From the NCBI GenBank assembly GCA_028583405.1, contig CM053253.1, positions 14,953,112-15,017,111 of the forward strand: a stretch of DNA of 64,000 nt. Reading direction: 5' to 3'. This document shows, piece by piece, positions 41,930 through 58,480 of this stretch. A program made the position numbers and the translations under genes. Position 1 is the stretch's first letter, and each line of letters starts with the position of its first letter. Source of the stretch: Pogonophryne albipinna. Lineage: Eukaryota; Chordata; Actinopteri; Perciformes; Artedidraconidae. The notes under the pieces are model-generated. The model was not told the DNA's origin. It saw only the letters and a list, made by a program, of their open reading frames with translations, and did not search any database.

Positions 41930-42310
41930 ACTAGAAAAGCCACAGAAAAAGAGTTTCATTAATTAGCTTCTCATTTGTAAATGCAAATGAGTTTAATTAA
42001 AAAATAGACTCTCCTTTTGCGGGCTTCAAAGGGAGACAGTGAGGCCTAATCAGGAGCTTTGTTCAGCTGTGGCACTAATGAGACATATTTGGCCTAACGA
42101 GGGAGCGATGCCCTAATTTGTTTATGGTAATGATATGAAACAGTGCTTGTCCTTTTTGGGTATCTGGGAAGGGATCAGTCACACACACGCCTCTGTGCGA
42201 TGTACCTTCAGGGTTTTGTTCAGCGTTGGCAAGTTGTTGCCGCGGTTTCGCTGAATTGTTTCAGTAGGTTAATTGGCTTAATTAGCCTAATAGAGATCAT
42301 TATGGTGACG
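41930..42310. promoter_or_regulatory. Candidate conserved non-coding enhancer block
   Basis: Non-repetitive, with a perfect octamer ATGCAAAT (41981-41988), TTTAATTAA directly after it, repeated TAATGAG/CCTAAT cores through 42060-42125, and TTAATTGGCTTAATTAGCC near 42269-42287. This dense POU/homeodomain grammar is typical of vertebrate developmental enhancers. Inferred from motifs only. Confidence 0.4.
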
Positions 42311-45300
42311 ACTCTATATTAAGGAATATATAGGTTTCTCAGCCATTTCCATGCAAATATTGAGCAATGAGACTATATCTACTTTTCCTGTGCAAGGTGT
42401 GAAATGAACTCATGCAACCTTTCTACTATAAATATTTCACAATAGGTAAACAAAGCAAAACAGGTCCGGCGGGAGTCTCAGTTCCCGATTGAAGGCAAAC
42501 TGTGGTTTATCCCAACTTGGCTCTTACTTATATTGTTTTAACCAATCTTTTTCTATAAGTAATTACGACTTGTAGACTGATCACCACATTGTTTGCTAAG
42601 ATATGGGGATGCAGCAACATCACCAAAAAAACAGGAAAAAAACAAAGAGTAATAGACAATTGCACGACGGCTTCAATACTTAGCGATGTTTAGAATATTT
42701 CATCAGTCACTCATTATGTCCATAGATTCAATTGATCCACCACTAGTCTCAGTTGAAACATGACATTCCCACTATCGTTATTGGACTGTTTTGCTTTTTC
42801 AGCATGCTAACAACACGCTAAAAAAACACAACATAAACAGTTAACAATATATCTGCTCAAGATCACCTTGTAAGAGGTGTCATTGTTATCATGTTAGCAT
42901 GCAGATCTTAGCATTTAGCTTGAGGAAAGCTTCATAAAGCATGGCTGTCGACATGTTATAATTATGAGCAACAGATCAAATGAATGTGTAATGTGATGCT
43001 TGACATCCAGAGATGAATCTCACTGACTGCTCGTGGCTTTGATTTTACAGTTCGCTCTCATCAGCACAAATTGGCAGATGTTGTTGGAGCATTTAGTAAG
43101 CAGCCAGATATTTTTTCAGAAGTTGATGGATACACATCAGAGCTAAAAGGGGAGTTGCACTGAGCCTCAGATGTGACATTTCTTCTTACAAAGCGCACAC
43201 ATGCTTTAGCACTAGTGACCCTGACCCCTGAAGTGCTTTAGATATTAGGAAATTGCCTGTGTTACAAGACATTTTAGGTGAATTTCCCTGTGTAGCAGTG
43301 TATCCTACAATGAATCTACAGTATACTTATATGATGTTACATATTCAACAAGACTTGTGTGTTATGATGTGTAATTAAGTGTGTGAGATTATTCATCAAA
43401 TGGACAAAAACATGACTGCAAATGAATGATAATGCTGCTCTGTCTGCTGGAAGTGTCAACAAACAACTGTATGCTATCACGGTTGCAAAGACGAGTTTAA
43501 AATATGCAATGGTGTGTTCAAAAAGTCTACTCATTGTAAACAGTCATTACAATTTTCCGAATGAATGACTGGTTACATTTTTGTAAATGTTTTAATATGT
43601 GTACACAGTTCTCCTTTGGCCTACAATGAGTTGTTTTTATTGCCATATCAGGTGTGCTCACTATCAGTTTTGGATAATCTGCCTAAACAGTCAGATCTGA
43701 CTGTGATTATTTATTTTTTGACCTAAACTCAACAATTACAACACCCACGAAAATAATACCTGAGCAGTAACAAATATGAATTATCGTATAAGGAACTTTA
43801 ACATTGTGTAAATCATTTCAAAATTGTGAGTGTGCGGTACTGGCTTTTTCTAAAGTCACATGCATCATATGTGACTTCATATTAAGGTTTATGTACATGT
43901 GCTTTTGTGCATAATGTACGAGCATTCATGTGCATGTGTGAGTGAGTGACAGGGTTCTCTCCGCTTTTTTGTTCACTGTTGACTCCGTGTGAGGCCGAGT
44001 GAGACGGCAGCAGGGCTGGCCCTCACTGATAACTAGGCACAGGAAGAAACTAGTGCTCTCTGCTTGGATTTAAAACACACACACGCACACACACATTAAT
44101 TAATCCTAAAACGAAAGGGGAAATTGAAAAAACAGTCTCCACTTTTAATTGGACTGAGTGTCGTCCAACCACAAAGAGAAAACAAGCTCAATCATTCTCC
44201 TCCATCTTGTCGCTTGTTGAATTATTGATAGATGGAGCAAACTGCACTAGAAAATGAAATGGGGAAGAGAAGCACTGGGCTCGAGTGTGTTTGAATGTAG
44301 TGATAAAATGTGATTATTCATGTGTGATGCCTGCTGTGTGGATTATTGTAACAGAGTGAGGAGGAGTACCGAGTTTCTCCATGGTGACTGAAGAGAGCCT
44401 GTATGTGCCAGACAAGCCAGCTGGTATCTTGTTATCCAAGTACACAATGCTCCAGCAAAAGAAAAAATAATTAACTGAAGGAGATGAGGTAGTTAGTCAG
44501 AAGGCATTCATTATTCAGTCATATTTAAACCGCTGTGTAAATGCTTGTCTTCCATCCCTATCTGAACCAGTACAGAGCCTTTGCCCTTGTATAAACCCTC
44601 TTGATGATTATCTCTTCATTTTTTGTCCTGCATCCCAAATTAGCTGATCCTGGTGAAAGCTTGTTATCAATTATATCAGATTGGCTTTTTTCCAACAGTT
44701 ACTGTGAGTTTTTCCAAAAATATGTCGGCATCTGAACTTTCTGTTTGTAAAGATATTTGCCCTCTCATAGCTCAGAGTAACCTGAACCAATGAGGTCGCC
44801 CTTCAATTGAACTCCGCTGTAACTCCTCTTTCAAAATCAGAGTCCCAATAGCCTTTGCAACAGATTATATTATGCAGGTGATCTTTAATGTGACATATTA
44901 GACACGCCTTTAAGTCCGCATTATTAATAATAAAGGCCATGTAAAATTAATAACTCAATTTCATGGACCTTTTACTATATAGTACCTTAATAGAAAGATG
45001 ATTACTTTTTTTGACCTCCGATGTTTTGATACCTCAGCCAGATAATGAGAATTGCTAAATCCCTGAATAGGCTTCTGTGCATTGACAGTGACAAAACATG
45101 TTTGACTTAAACTTCTAGAGGCCAAATAGAGACCTTGAAATATTCCCCTCATCAATTAATCTCCATTCAATGACACACTACTTTACTTAGCCAACCATTC
45201 AGTCTCCTCTGGCTGCTATAATTGTCCCAGTTAATTGCTTTTCAACTCTCTTTGATTACAAGGTCGGCTCTGAATGGCTGGTGTACATGGCTCAAAGTTC

Positions 45301-45842
45301 CCTCTTCCCTCGGTCCTCCTCCTTATCCATAGCTGCCCCCCTCCTTATTGTCACAACAGGTCGTACCATTCCTCTCCTGTCCTGATGACCCTTCTATAAA
45401 TGGTATCAGTGAGATGGGAGTTTCATTAACCTATTCATCACAGGGACTTTTGTATATGATGGTGTCCATTAACTACTGATACATAATAAAACAGGCTACT
45501 CCGAGGATGCTCAATGTAGAGAATAAATTAACCCTGAGTTACAGTTTTACATAATCTATAATCATAATTTAAGATAAATATATTTAAGATACATATATAT
45601 AGCCTGTAAGTGGGGTATTTTTTTATATATGAGAAATTACGTTTTTTTAAACACACTGTTTTTAATAATAGGTATTTCTTTAACCATTTAGTGGCTGGAT
45701 CTCACAAAATGAAAATGCACTTCTATTGGCTCTTAAAAAGAGCATCACTCTACAACTATCCCTGAAAATGTATGTCCTGTTGGGGTTTGTTTGTTAAGGA
45801 AGCAGAGTCCATGATTGGAAAGAGACGTGTGTGTTTGTGTGT

Positions 45843-45843
<1 letters not shown>
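42311..45843. other. Intergenic, no gene seen
   Basis: AT-rich. 44090-44170 carries ATTAATTAATCC and TTTTAATTGG sites that might belong to another regulatory block. No coding or RNA gene recognised. Confidence 0.45.

Positions 45844-45940
<97 letters not shown>
45844..45940. repeat. (TG)n microsatellite
   Basis: Perfect TG run of about 97 bp. Confidence 0.98.
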
Positions 45941-49130
<3,190 letters not shown>

Positions 49131-49198
49131 GTACAGCACTTTTGCTCAACCAAAAATCGTTTATAAATGTGCTATATAAATAAAACTTGATTTGATTA
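49131..49198 (+). mobile_element. LINE 3' tail fragment
   Basis: TGTGCTATATAAATAAAACT followed by TGATTTGATT is the characteristic 3' end of a common fish LINE family. Only ~70 bp remain. A similar even shorter tail lies near 55670-55683. Confidence 0.55.
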
Positions 49199-50589
49199 TT
49201 TGTGAAAGCATTCTAGCAGCAATCAGTGAAGCATTACAAATTATGGCCATGTTAAAGATGATTATTCTCATGAGGAGTGAAATAAGGAAGAATTTGAATA
49301 AAGTCTGACATTTGAAGAGGATGCAGAGATTGTGTTGAGGGCAATGATACATTTAACGAGTACGCCACTGCTGATGAAGGTGAGGATGAGGAAGACAATC
49401 ATGATGATGCTTATTTCGGTTTTCTTTTAAGACAGTGTTATTATCTGAAAATAGAACGATTAGTGCTGCATTCAGAGAAGTTAATCAAGCAGCCTGAGCC
49501 GGCCACTGCTCCACTCTTTTATGTGCCTATCTCGCTCTACACTTTTATCTCTCCATCTCTTTTTTTCGCCTTATCTCATCCTTCTTTAATCACAGCACAT
49601 GAATGTGACTGATACATCTTAGAGATCTATTTGTGTGCCGTTCACTTTGTTAGAAAGTTCTGTTTGAATCCAAAATATTTGCTCTCGCCTGACTTTCAGA
49701 CTTCTCACGGTGCGACAGCCGCTTGTAATACCAAACAATGAAAACAAGCGACAATATCTCCCCAAATCTTTAGGCAATGTGTGTGTGTGTGTATTAGGCT
49801 CCAGTGACTCTGCTGAGTCCTTAGGATGGGTGTGGCACACTGCCGTGCAAAGGTTGTCTCCGTGGTGATAGATGTGGGGTCATCTCCATGACGATGGATT
49901 GGAGGGGGTGTTGGCCGCCAAGGTCGCGGACCAAGGACAAGACAGGAGTGATTGCAGCCACCCAGACAGGAAATCGAAGAGGAGAACTCCAAGGGGGGGG
50001 GTTGAGGAAAAAGGTGCAATTTCACAAGCCAAATTACTTCTGGGATGGAGGAGAGAATAATATCACAGCTATAACGGCACCAGGGATGAGAGGGAGGTGG
50101 TGTAGTGGCAGAAAGGAGGAGGAGGGTCCCTAACAAAAGCTCAATTATCAAAGTCATCAGACATGTATGCTCACATAGGCAAATAGAGTAACATCCTATT
50201 ACCTCGATGCCGTACAAACCCCTCCTCACTGAGAGGAATTTTCAAAAGGCATCAGTCAGAGTTTGGCTGTGATTTTCCATGTGGTTTATCAAGCCTGTTT
50301 ATTTCTGAGACTGATGCCCGCTGTGACTAGAAAATATTGATTGGATTGTGCAACATGTTCCGCTGCAGCCCTACTGATTTATTTTTCTGTTTTCTCTCTT
50401 CGCTCCTCCTCTGCTCTCCAGTGATTCCACAACATTAGTATGTGGAACAACAGCGTGTCTTTAAATTGTTAACGAGAGCAGGCACAGAGAAAAAATGACA
50501 ACTTCAAATGTCTGCCTTGTTCTCCCTGCTCAGGGTTTCCCCAATGCCCAAATGTTCTGTCTCACTCAGTATGCCCTCTATTTTACGAG
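49199..50589. other. Intergenic, no gene recognised
   Basis: A long minus frame at 49705-50229 has no domain and overlaps plus frames. 49860-50130 is GC-richer. Confidence 0.45.
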
Positions 50590-50623
50590 TGTGTTTTTGT
50601 GTGTGTGTGTGCGTGCGTGTGTG

Positions 50624-50659
<36 letters not shown>

Positions 50660-50680
50660 CGTGCGTGCGTGTGTATGCTC
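50590..50680. repeat. Interrupted (GT)n microsatellite
   Basis: GT runs with GCGTGCGT and TTTTT interruptions. Confidence 0.95.
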
Positions 50681-50744
50681 GTACAGACGAGTGTGTGTAT
50701 CGGCAGGCTGAGTGCATTGAATCATTAAGTCCACAGTGCCACTG

Positions 50745-50830
50745 TGCCCATTGCCTCATTGCACCTAATTAAGCTCCTTTTGTTTCCTATCAATTAACAT
50801 TGTAATTAAAACTAGTCTGCTTCTATTTAT
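50745..50830. promoter_or_regulatory. Homeodomain-site cluster
   Basis: Within ~60 bp: CACCTAATTAAGC, ATCAATTAACATTG and TAATTAAAACTAG, in unique sequence. Candidate enhancer core; inferred from motifs only. Confidence 0.3.
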
Positions 50831-51190
<360 letters not shown>

Positions 51191-51503
51191 CAGTGAACCA
51201 CTCTTGAGTCGTTAACACAACCAATGGATTCACCTCCCGATAATCTCACACTAATCACCTAATCCTTCATCCCTCAGGTGAACAGGCGGAAAAGAAGTAC
51301 TTGACATCAAGTGAGAGCCAGCATGAAACCCACTTGCGTGCACAAACACTCGCACGCACACTCGCACACTAACACACATGCATGTTTGTACACATAGACA
51401 AATGAGTAGGTCCTGGAGTGCTACTCCACCCTGCCCCCGCTAGCCCTATCCTCCTCACCACGGCAATGTACATTTCACCCAAAAATATATACCCTTTCCT
51501 CTT

Positions 51504-51517
51504 GTTACCATGGCAAC
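51504..51517. promoter_or_regulatory. Perfect palindromic RFX X-box
   Basis: GTTACCATGGCAAC matches the full dimeric RFX consensus (two inverted half sites). The surrounding 51410-51600 is unique, moderately GC-rich sequence. Confidence 0.55.
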
Positions 51518-51684
51518 TGACCGTATATGAAGGCAGCAGGCGAAATCACTGGAGTGAGAGGCGTACCGGTCTGTCACCTCAGCCTCCCCAGAGAAACCAC
51601 ACATAGTACTGTAATACTGTACTCTCTCCTCTCTCTTACTCTGCTTACATTTTACAGGAATTCACACAGATTTATGTAAAATAT

Positions 51685-51719
51685 ACACACACACACACAC
51701 ACACGTCTGGTGTCATAGT

Positions 51720-51772
<53 letters not shown>
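51685..51772. repeat. (AC)n and (TG)n inverted microsatellite pair
   Basis: AC at 51685-51704 and TG at 51722-51772 are separated by 17 bases, so the tract can form a hairpin. Confidence 0.95.
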
Positions 51773-51776
<4 letters not shown>

Positions 51777-51990
51777 CATGTGTGATCTTCTCATTAAAAC
51801 ATGAACATCATGAACTGCCACCCAGACACAGCACCCTTCTCCGTTTATTTTTTCCTGTGGGGGGGGGTCAACCATTCTTGAGTGCAGTAAAGGATTACAG
51901 CAGCGCACAAACCATGTGACCTTAATTCCCCCCTGCCTGCTTCATCTACTGTGCTCAGCCAATCAGGATCGGGGACGAGCCGTGCATGTA

Positions 51991-52133
51991 GGGAGGCGTG
52001 TGGCGCAGTGGATAGAGCCTTGGTGTTGGGATAAGGGGAGCACAGGTTCAAACCCCAATACTATCTCTCTCTCTCTCTATCCATCTAGTATTGAGTATGT
52101 AAGTCGCTTTGGATAAAAGCGTCTAACAAGTAA
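51991..52133 (+). mobile_element. tRNA-derived SINE
   Basis: The head carries a Pol III A box (TGGCGCAGTGGATAGAGC at about 52000) and B box (GGTTCAAACCC at 52045). A CT-rich linker follows, then the LINE-type tail GTAAGTCGCTTTGGATAAAA. CATGTA lies just before the head (51985-51990) and again after the tail (52134-52139), a probable short target duplication. The tRNA part has no intact cloverleaf, so it is not a tRNA gene. Confidence 0.85.
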
Positions 52134-52139
52134 CATGTA

Positions 52140-55100
52140 ATGTTTGTAAGCTTGTGCATATTTGTGTGTCTCTGTGTGGCTATTTGTGTCTTCCCAATCA
52201 GACCGCCATGTTACTCAAGTGTGTTTGTTTTGAGTGTATATGCTCTAATAGATGGATTAAGTCAGATAAATGGGAAATGCTGAGAGTTTTTTTGTGTGTT
52301 CATGTGTGCGCGTGTGTGAGCTTCTGTTTCTGGAGGGGGGGTGATAATAGTGTGAATCAGCGCAGCAGCCGCCCCGGCACGTGTCGCACATTCAGACGAC
52401 CTCATTCATCCCCAGCAACCCCAAAATCCCTCTGCTGCTTCCCCTCACCCACAAACAGACCTCCACCCCCACCCAGCCCCCTCCACCGTCAGCAGGCTCA
52501 GCTGGTGGCTGAAGGGGGAGGGGGGGAGGGAAGAGATATGGAGCGATGGATGGATGGATGGATGGAGGAGGGAGAGGGAAGGTGCTGAGAAAACCATTTA
52601 GTAAGCAGCCTTTTTTCTCATTAGTTTTGTTTTTTTCTCCAAAAGACGGAGCAGCAAAGTTGAACTGTTAAAAAAAAGAATGATGGAAGATGGAGAGGAA
52701 CGTTGGGAAAGATGTAAATGTGAGGGTGAAATGTGTGTGTAGTGGGGGTAGAGGTTGGAGTGTGCGTGTGCTGGGGGGTGTCAATTAGATATGGAGATCA
52801 GACAGAATAAGCAGAAGTTTAAACATGAGTATACATCAGGGGGAGACGTCCGGCTGTTACGCGGGCTTGCACCCGCCAGATAAGACCCCCAAAGCTTTGT
52901 GCGTGTCTGAGTTTGTGCCTTTGTGTCTGTGACGCAGCAGACATAACAGACGCAGCACCTTGCCTCGTAAGACACTGACTGTTGTTGGCGACCTCTGACC
53001 TTAACCAAACCTTGACCCCTAGCAGAAGGCAACTGATTTGCCCAACAAAGACGGATGACACAGCGGAGCATTAAGGCAGCGCTAAACTCTGACCTCCAAC
53101 CCTCTGGTCCCGACCCAAACTCTATCTGAAGCACAACACAACCTGCCCTCCGACACGCGTACACACACTCAGACAATGGAGCAGGAGAAACGGCACACTC
53201 ATCCATCAACGCAGCAGAAAACCAATACCATCAAAATACATACATATTCAAGTGAAGCCATTATTATTATGCTAAGTGGTTCAGGTTGTCATTTATGGGG
53301 CTGAAACGAGACGCTAACATGTTTCTCTCTTTGCTTTAGATTAACAAAATATGCCGATAAATGAAGATTTAAATTCATACAACGTTATTTTGTTTACAAA
53401 TGAGAAAAATATCTTTACAAATGTAATAATGGAAAAAGAAATTCTGAAAATAAATGGATTTTGTTAATATTCAATTTGGTTGAAGAACTAAATAAACAGG
53501 ATATGTATTACTGTGAAGGTAAAACGCTTAAATACACAAGGGGTATAACATCCGACACAACAAAGCCTGTTAATGTTAAAAAAGTGCAGTTTCATTAGTA
53601 CATCAAATAAATAAACTTACCATTTTGTTGCAGTGACTACTCACAGGCCAGGTTGTTTGACATGCAGGCTGAAACACCATTTTAAATGGTATTAGCTCAT
53701 GTAAGTGACATGTGTGGCATCATTACATATTTTGTGGATTTGGGCAAGTATAAAACGAACAATAAGACATAACAAAATAGAGAAAATAATGAAAGAATAC
53801 ACACATTACTCAGATAATTCAATAAACACAAATCTAAAACTTCATAAATGCTCGCATGTATTTGGCAGCTTGATAAGGTTTTTGGCAAAATTGTTGATTT
53901 TACCCCCTGACTCAGATGTATTTTATGTATGCAGTTTATATCCCTTATGGTATCTATATGTGTTTTGTCTCTTAGTCATGTGAAGTAACATATCTGGCCC
54001 CTGAACTGCCTGTGTGCCTGTAACAGATGGTGTGTGGGTGTGTCCTACAAAGTCTGGAAGAAGCACCTTGTGGCTCTGTGAGCTGCACAATGAGCTGCTA
54101 TCAGCTAACCACACACCATCTTTAGATCTAACGTGTTCTTTCTCAGACTTTTAGAATTATGTTCTATCTGCCCTCCATCCAGCTCGCCTCAAACAGCATT
54201 ATTTTTTTGCAAATTTCCCTTTATATCTTGGAAAATGTAACAATGTATTGGGTCAGAGAAACACATATCTGTTCATCTTGACTGATATGTCACATAAAAG
54301 TAAAACAGAAATAAATGATGTCTAGTACAAACCACACATACACACACGAGTAACATTAATATTGTGAATTCTACTTAAGGTGGTCCCTTTAGACAACAGA
54401 TATACATTCAAACAAACTGAAACACACACATCTATCCGTGTCCTGATGCTCAATGGGTATTGACGGGGGAAATGATATAGTCTGATCCTTTGTTGCACTT
54501 GTTCACTGATATTTAATAACTGTCCTAACTAGGCTTGTAGAAAAAGACTCCACAAGAGGTTTGACATTTTCAGATAATTTTTCACGTAGAGCCGCGAGAA
54601 AGTGACAGAAAAACAGATAATGAAGGAAAGGAGTAAGAAGATAGAGAGATAGATAGATAGATAAAACAAATCAGCTGAAAAAAAGGAGTAGCTTTTTCCC
54701 TGAGGATCCAATTTCTCTGGGATGTTTTAACAGATTGGGCTTCAAAGTTATCTCAGAAAACTGAGATACATTGAAAATGTGATAGAAATGACAAAAAAGG
54801 GAATGAGGGCGATGAGAAGGGTGCAAAGACATGTACATAGATTTCATCTCATAAAAGCAGAAAATGCAATACCCTGCCGAGCCATGGTGCTACAGAATTC
54901 TCTTTGGCAATGCTTATCAAGAGCTAACTACAAACAGCAAAACATCACTAATTTAACACGTCTCATGGGTGTTTCGTAAATACTTTGGAAATGATCCTCC
55001 CCCAACATTAGGCTGCCACTGCCACAGTGCTGCTGCTGTGACAAATACTCAAAAGCACCGTCTCTTGCAGGTCAAGCATAAAACATTTTCAGGGTTTAAT

Positions 55101-55486
55101 GTGGGTGGATACATTTTACATTCATTAATTAATCATGGGTGGGTAAGCAAATTATTATTTTCAGCAATAAGAGATTGAGTTTGAGTGAAGATAAGCAGCG
55201 TGTGAACTTGGAAATGTCTTTGATTTCAGTTTCCAGCCTCTATCTCTTCAGTATTCAGACTTTGTCTCAGGGTTTATATACAGTCTATGGGTTTCACATG
55301 CCGAGGCTGCTGCTGCTCTGGCAGAGGGAGGCGAGGGGGGGGGAGCAACGGGGTGGGTGACAGGGCAGCATCCATGCCCAGGCACACACAACCTCTCCTG
55401 GGCGGATGCTATCAACATTCCTTGCTTCTGGAGACACGCACGGTTGAGTCCTGTCTGGAACCGCCACTGCAGCCAAACAGTGACAG
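52140..55486. other. Intergenic, no gene recognised
   Basis: Includes a (GGAT)n tract at 52546-52566, an (AGAT)n tract at 54642-54662 and G-rich stretches near 52520. The 52781-53209 minus frame is open but has no domain. Confidence 0.45.
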
Positions 55487-55550
55487 TGTGAGTGAGTGAG
55501 TGAGTGAGTGAGTGAGTGAGTGAGTGAGTGAGTGTGTGTGTGTGTGTGTG
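55487..55550. repeat. (GTGA)n-(TG)n microsatellite
   Basis: About 11 GTGA repeats followed by TG repeats. Confidence 0.97.
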
Positions 55551-57164
55551 GGGGCTCAACTTCTAGTGGGCTAATGCCAGTGATAGGAAGTAACTAAGTA
55601 CAATATCCTATGTACTGTAAGTATAGCAACTATCCTTAGTAGTCCTTTGTGGCATTGTTTTAAATAATGCTATATAAATAAAGTCATACATCATAATTGC
55701 AATTGATCATATTATATGTGAAATAATTTTGTAATGATCTATATTTAGAGTTTATGGTAGTGATGAAACTGCAGAGATCCCAACATTATTTAGCGCCCCC
55801 TCTGCTTTACGGCCCTTGAAGCAATAAGTCTCAACTCATTGTTTGCTGTTAAATATGCAACTTAAGTGTTAACAGTTTCTGCTCTCATTGCAAAAAAGCT
55901 CTACAAACCACTGCACACCACCTGCTCAGCCCCATACAGCGAACACACACATTACTGTGAACATAGTGGAGCATTGTGAAGGTAAAGAGGCAGCCCCAGT
56001 CCTCATGTATTAGCATACTTTCGGGGTCACAGAGGTAACAATATTTTTTCTAAGAAGATAATGAAACCACCATGTTTTAAAAACCCAGAAGGTCGTTAAA
56101 AGGTTGTTTTATTTTTAACAGAACCAGAGGCTACATCTATGACCCCACTGTATGCTAATCACTGCGCTGCTAAAGAGCTATATTTTCCCCAGAAGAGCTG
56201 ACTAAAAACAGAGCTAAAAGGAGAGTGGACTTACAGCAGGTGTCAGGGAACACAACTCCAAATGAATGCTTATGTTACTCCGTATGCTGGATGTGTAAAT
56301 AAAACAGATCTCAATATTACAAATTAGAAATAAAATACAAGCATAAGTTTCACTCCCTTTACCTGGAGACTTCTACATCCTCTCTAGTGCAGCCAATTGG
56401 TTTAAGAAGTCACATAATTAGTTAAATGCAGATTGCCTGTGAGAAGGGCAGCAGGATCAGTTGATTGCCGAATCAGTGCACCTGTGTCTGGAAGATCCAA
56501 CTCTTTATTCCCCATTCAACGCAACCTGGAAGAGAAGTTTAAAAACTGAGGGAAAGCTGATGGAGAACTATCCATACAAAGCTACAGTAAGTCTATGATT
56601 GCTGGGGTGAATTTGAATGCTAAGCTATATATTATTTCTTCCTTTATTTTATTTCTTGTAATTAAGTTAAATATATATTTAATTTTGCTAATACAATACT
56701 CCTGCGGTATGCTTACTGATCCATTATGCTGTTACAATAGGCTCCACTTCATCAGCTACAATATAAAATGCTGCTTACATATTAAAATATGTATGATAGT
56801 GAAACAACAATATGATATACTGTATATAATAACATAACCATCTGACAGGGGAATTCTGCACAACGACTGCTTTTGATACTTTTCCACATTTTGCCACTTC
56901 TACTTGCCTTTCCTTGTATTGGAGTGCCTTTGTTTTTGGATATTGCTATTTATAGTACTGGCTCTTGCTTGTTCCTACACAAACTCCAGAGTCCTCAGTG
57001 AAGGCGTTTGTCGAAAACGATCTGTTCATAAAGACAATCGCCCTCTGCAGTAAGTGACTGTGTAGGTGAGGGTAGTTGTCAGGGGTGAGTGGCAGAGACG
57101 GGAGGAGAGTGGGGTCACTGAGGAAACAAACGATGGATACAGTGCCGCGGGGTCTTGGCATTGC
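55551..57164. other. Intergenic, no gene recognised
   Basis: AT-rich; a short LINE-tail-like GCTATATAAATAAAG lies near 55670. Nothing else stands out. Confidence 0.5.
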
Positions 57165-57330
57165 CTCCTTATAACGACATTACAGTGGAAAGAACAAGCG
57201 GCGATGAGCGACACCATCATTAACCTCTGGCTGAGCTATAAATCAACAGCAGTTCACGCAAATTAGACCAATTCCCCTCGATCTGCCTCCAAAGGCCCTC
57301 GCTAAGACTACGCCATTATAAATCACATAC
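57165..57330. promoter_or_regulatory. Candidate conserved non-coding block
   Basis: Unique, GC-balanced sequence in AT-rich DNA with several TTATAA/CATTATAAATC and CAAATTAGACC sites and no frame. Judged enhancer-like by composition only. Confidence 0.25.
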
Positions 57331-58384
57331 AGGGGGAGGAGGAGGCACACAGAGAGCATGCAGACACATTTATTGGTAGTGTTTTACAGTGAGTCATATA
57401 AAATCAAATAAATGCATTTTTCTCAGTCTTGCCCTTTATCCATGATACGTATTTTCATCATAGCTGCTTATTACAGATAGTATTCAGTCTCGAGGCTTAA
57501 AGGAATTACCATTACTTGTACCCATGTAACAGGAAACGAGAAGAGAGGCGGTGATACTTTCTGAATAAAGATGACATAGGGTTATGCAATTTTATATTAC
57601 TGTGCTGCACAGTGCCACCCTGGGGACTGGGTTTATATAAATATGAAAGCATACAGCATCACTTTTTTCCTTAACAAGAAAAGAATGAGATCAACAGAAA
57701 CCAAAAATAACACTGGCTGCAAATAGAATATTCAAATGAGCCATAAATATGTTTGAATTGTCTTTTTACGATGGGATTTTTGCTGCAGCCTGAAGAAGGA
57801 CTCTCTTTGGATTCATAACATCCTTACTATCCTCAGCTGCAGGCCTGTGCACACAGACATCAAAGTGGGCTTGAGCCCCTTGCCCTTTTTCTTCCTCCAG
57901 AGAAAGTGACCTTTTTATGGGGTGCTTTTTTCCCATTTTGTTTTCCAATAAATGAATATATATATATATACTGCTGTTTGCGCACAGTTTCCCTTTCCAA
58001 AAATATATTGATTGAATACAAAATAAAAATATCAGGTCGGGAGATTAGACTGTGAAGTTCCGATGCTCTCTCTACCCTCCCTGCCTCCGTCCATGTCTCG
58101 CGCACAGCAGCACCTCCCACCTTAAAGTCCCATGTTATGCCGGCTTTTCTTGGCTTGTTTGAAGGTGAGTGGAGATGAACAAATGACTAAACTGCCAGTG
58201 CCTCGAGTTTACATCTAATTAGCCAAAAGACAAAAACAAATATAGTTAAAGTAGGGTACAGCTAATGGATAAGTTAGCTCAAGGTTTAGCTAAGGCAATT
58301 TATCATGGGCATACAGGCTAGGTCTACTGTACTTAAGGGGAGACACTACAGGTGAATACAGTACAATGTGTATCTAATAGCGTC
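57331..58384. other. Intergenic, no gene recognised
   Basis: A short AT repeat lies at 57957-57970. No coding similarity. Confidence 0.5.
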
Positions 58385-58480
58385 ATCACAATCGCCACAT
58401 CGATATGCAAATTAGGCGTTAACTAGGCCTAATTAAAATGCGTACATTTGCATGTTGTTACCAAGGCATTGCAGGTGAAA
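58385..58480. promoter_or_regulatory. Paired octamer enhancer candidate
   Basis: ATGCAAAT at 58405-58412 and its complement ATTTGCAT at 58446-58453 flank GCCTAATTAAAATGCG, followed by an X-box-like GTTGTTACCAAGGCA. A compact POU/homeodomain cluster. Confidence 0.35.

Noticed and set aside
49705..50229. 174-residue minus frame
   Set aside because: Low-complexity Pro/His-rich translation without domain, overlapping plus-strand frames; likely chance.
51991..52065. tRNA gene
   Set aside because: A and B boxes are present but there is no cloverleaf, and a LINE-type tail follows, so it is a SINE.
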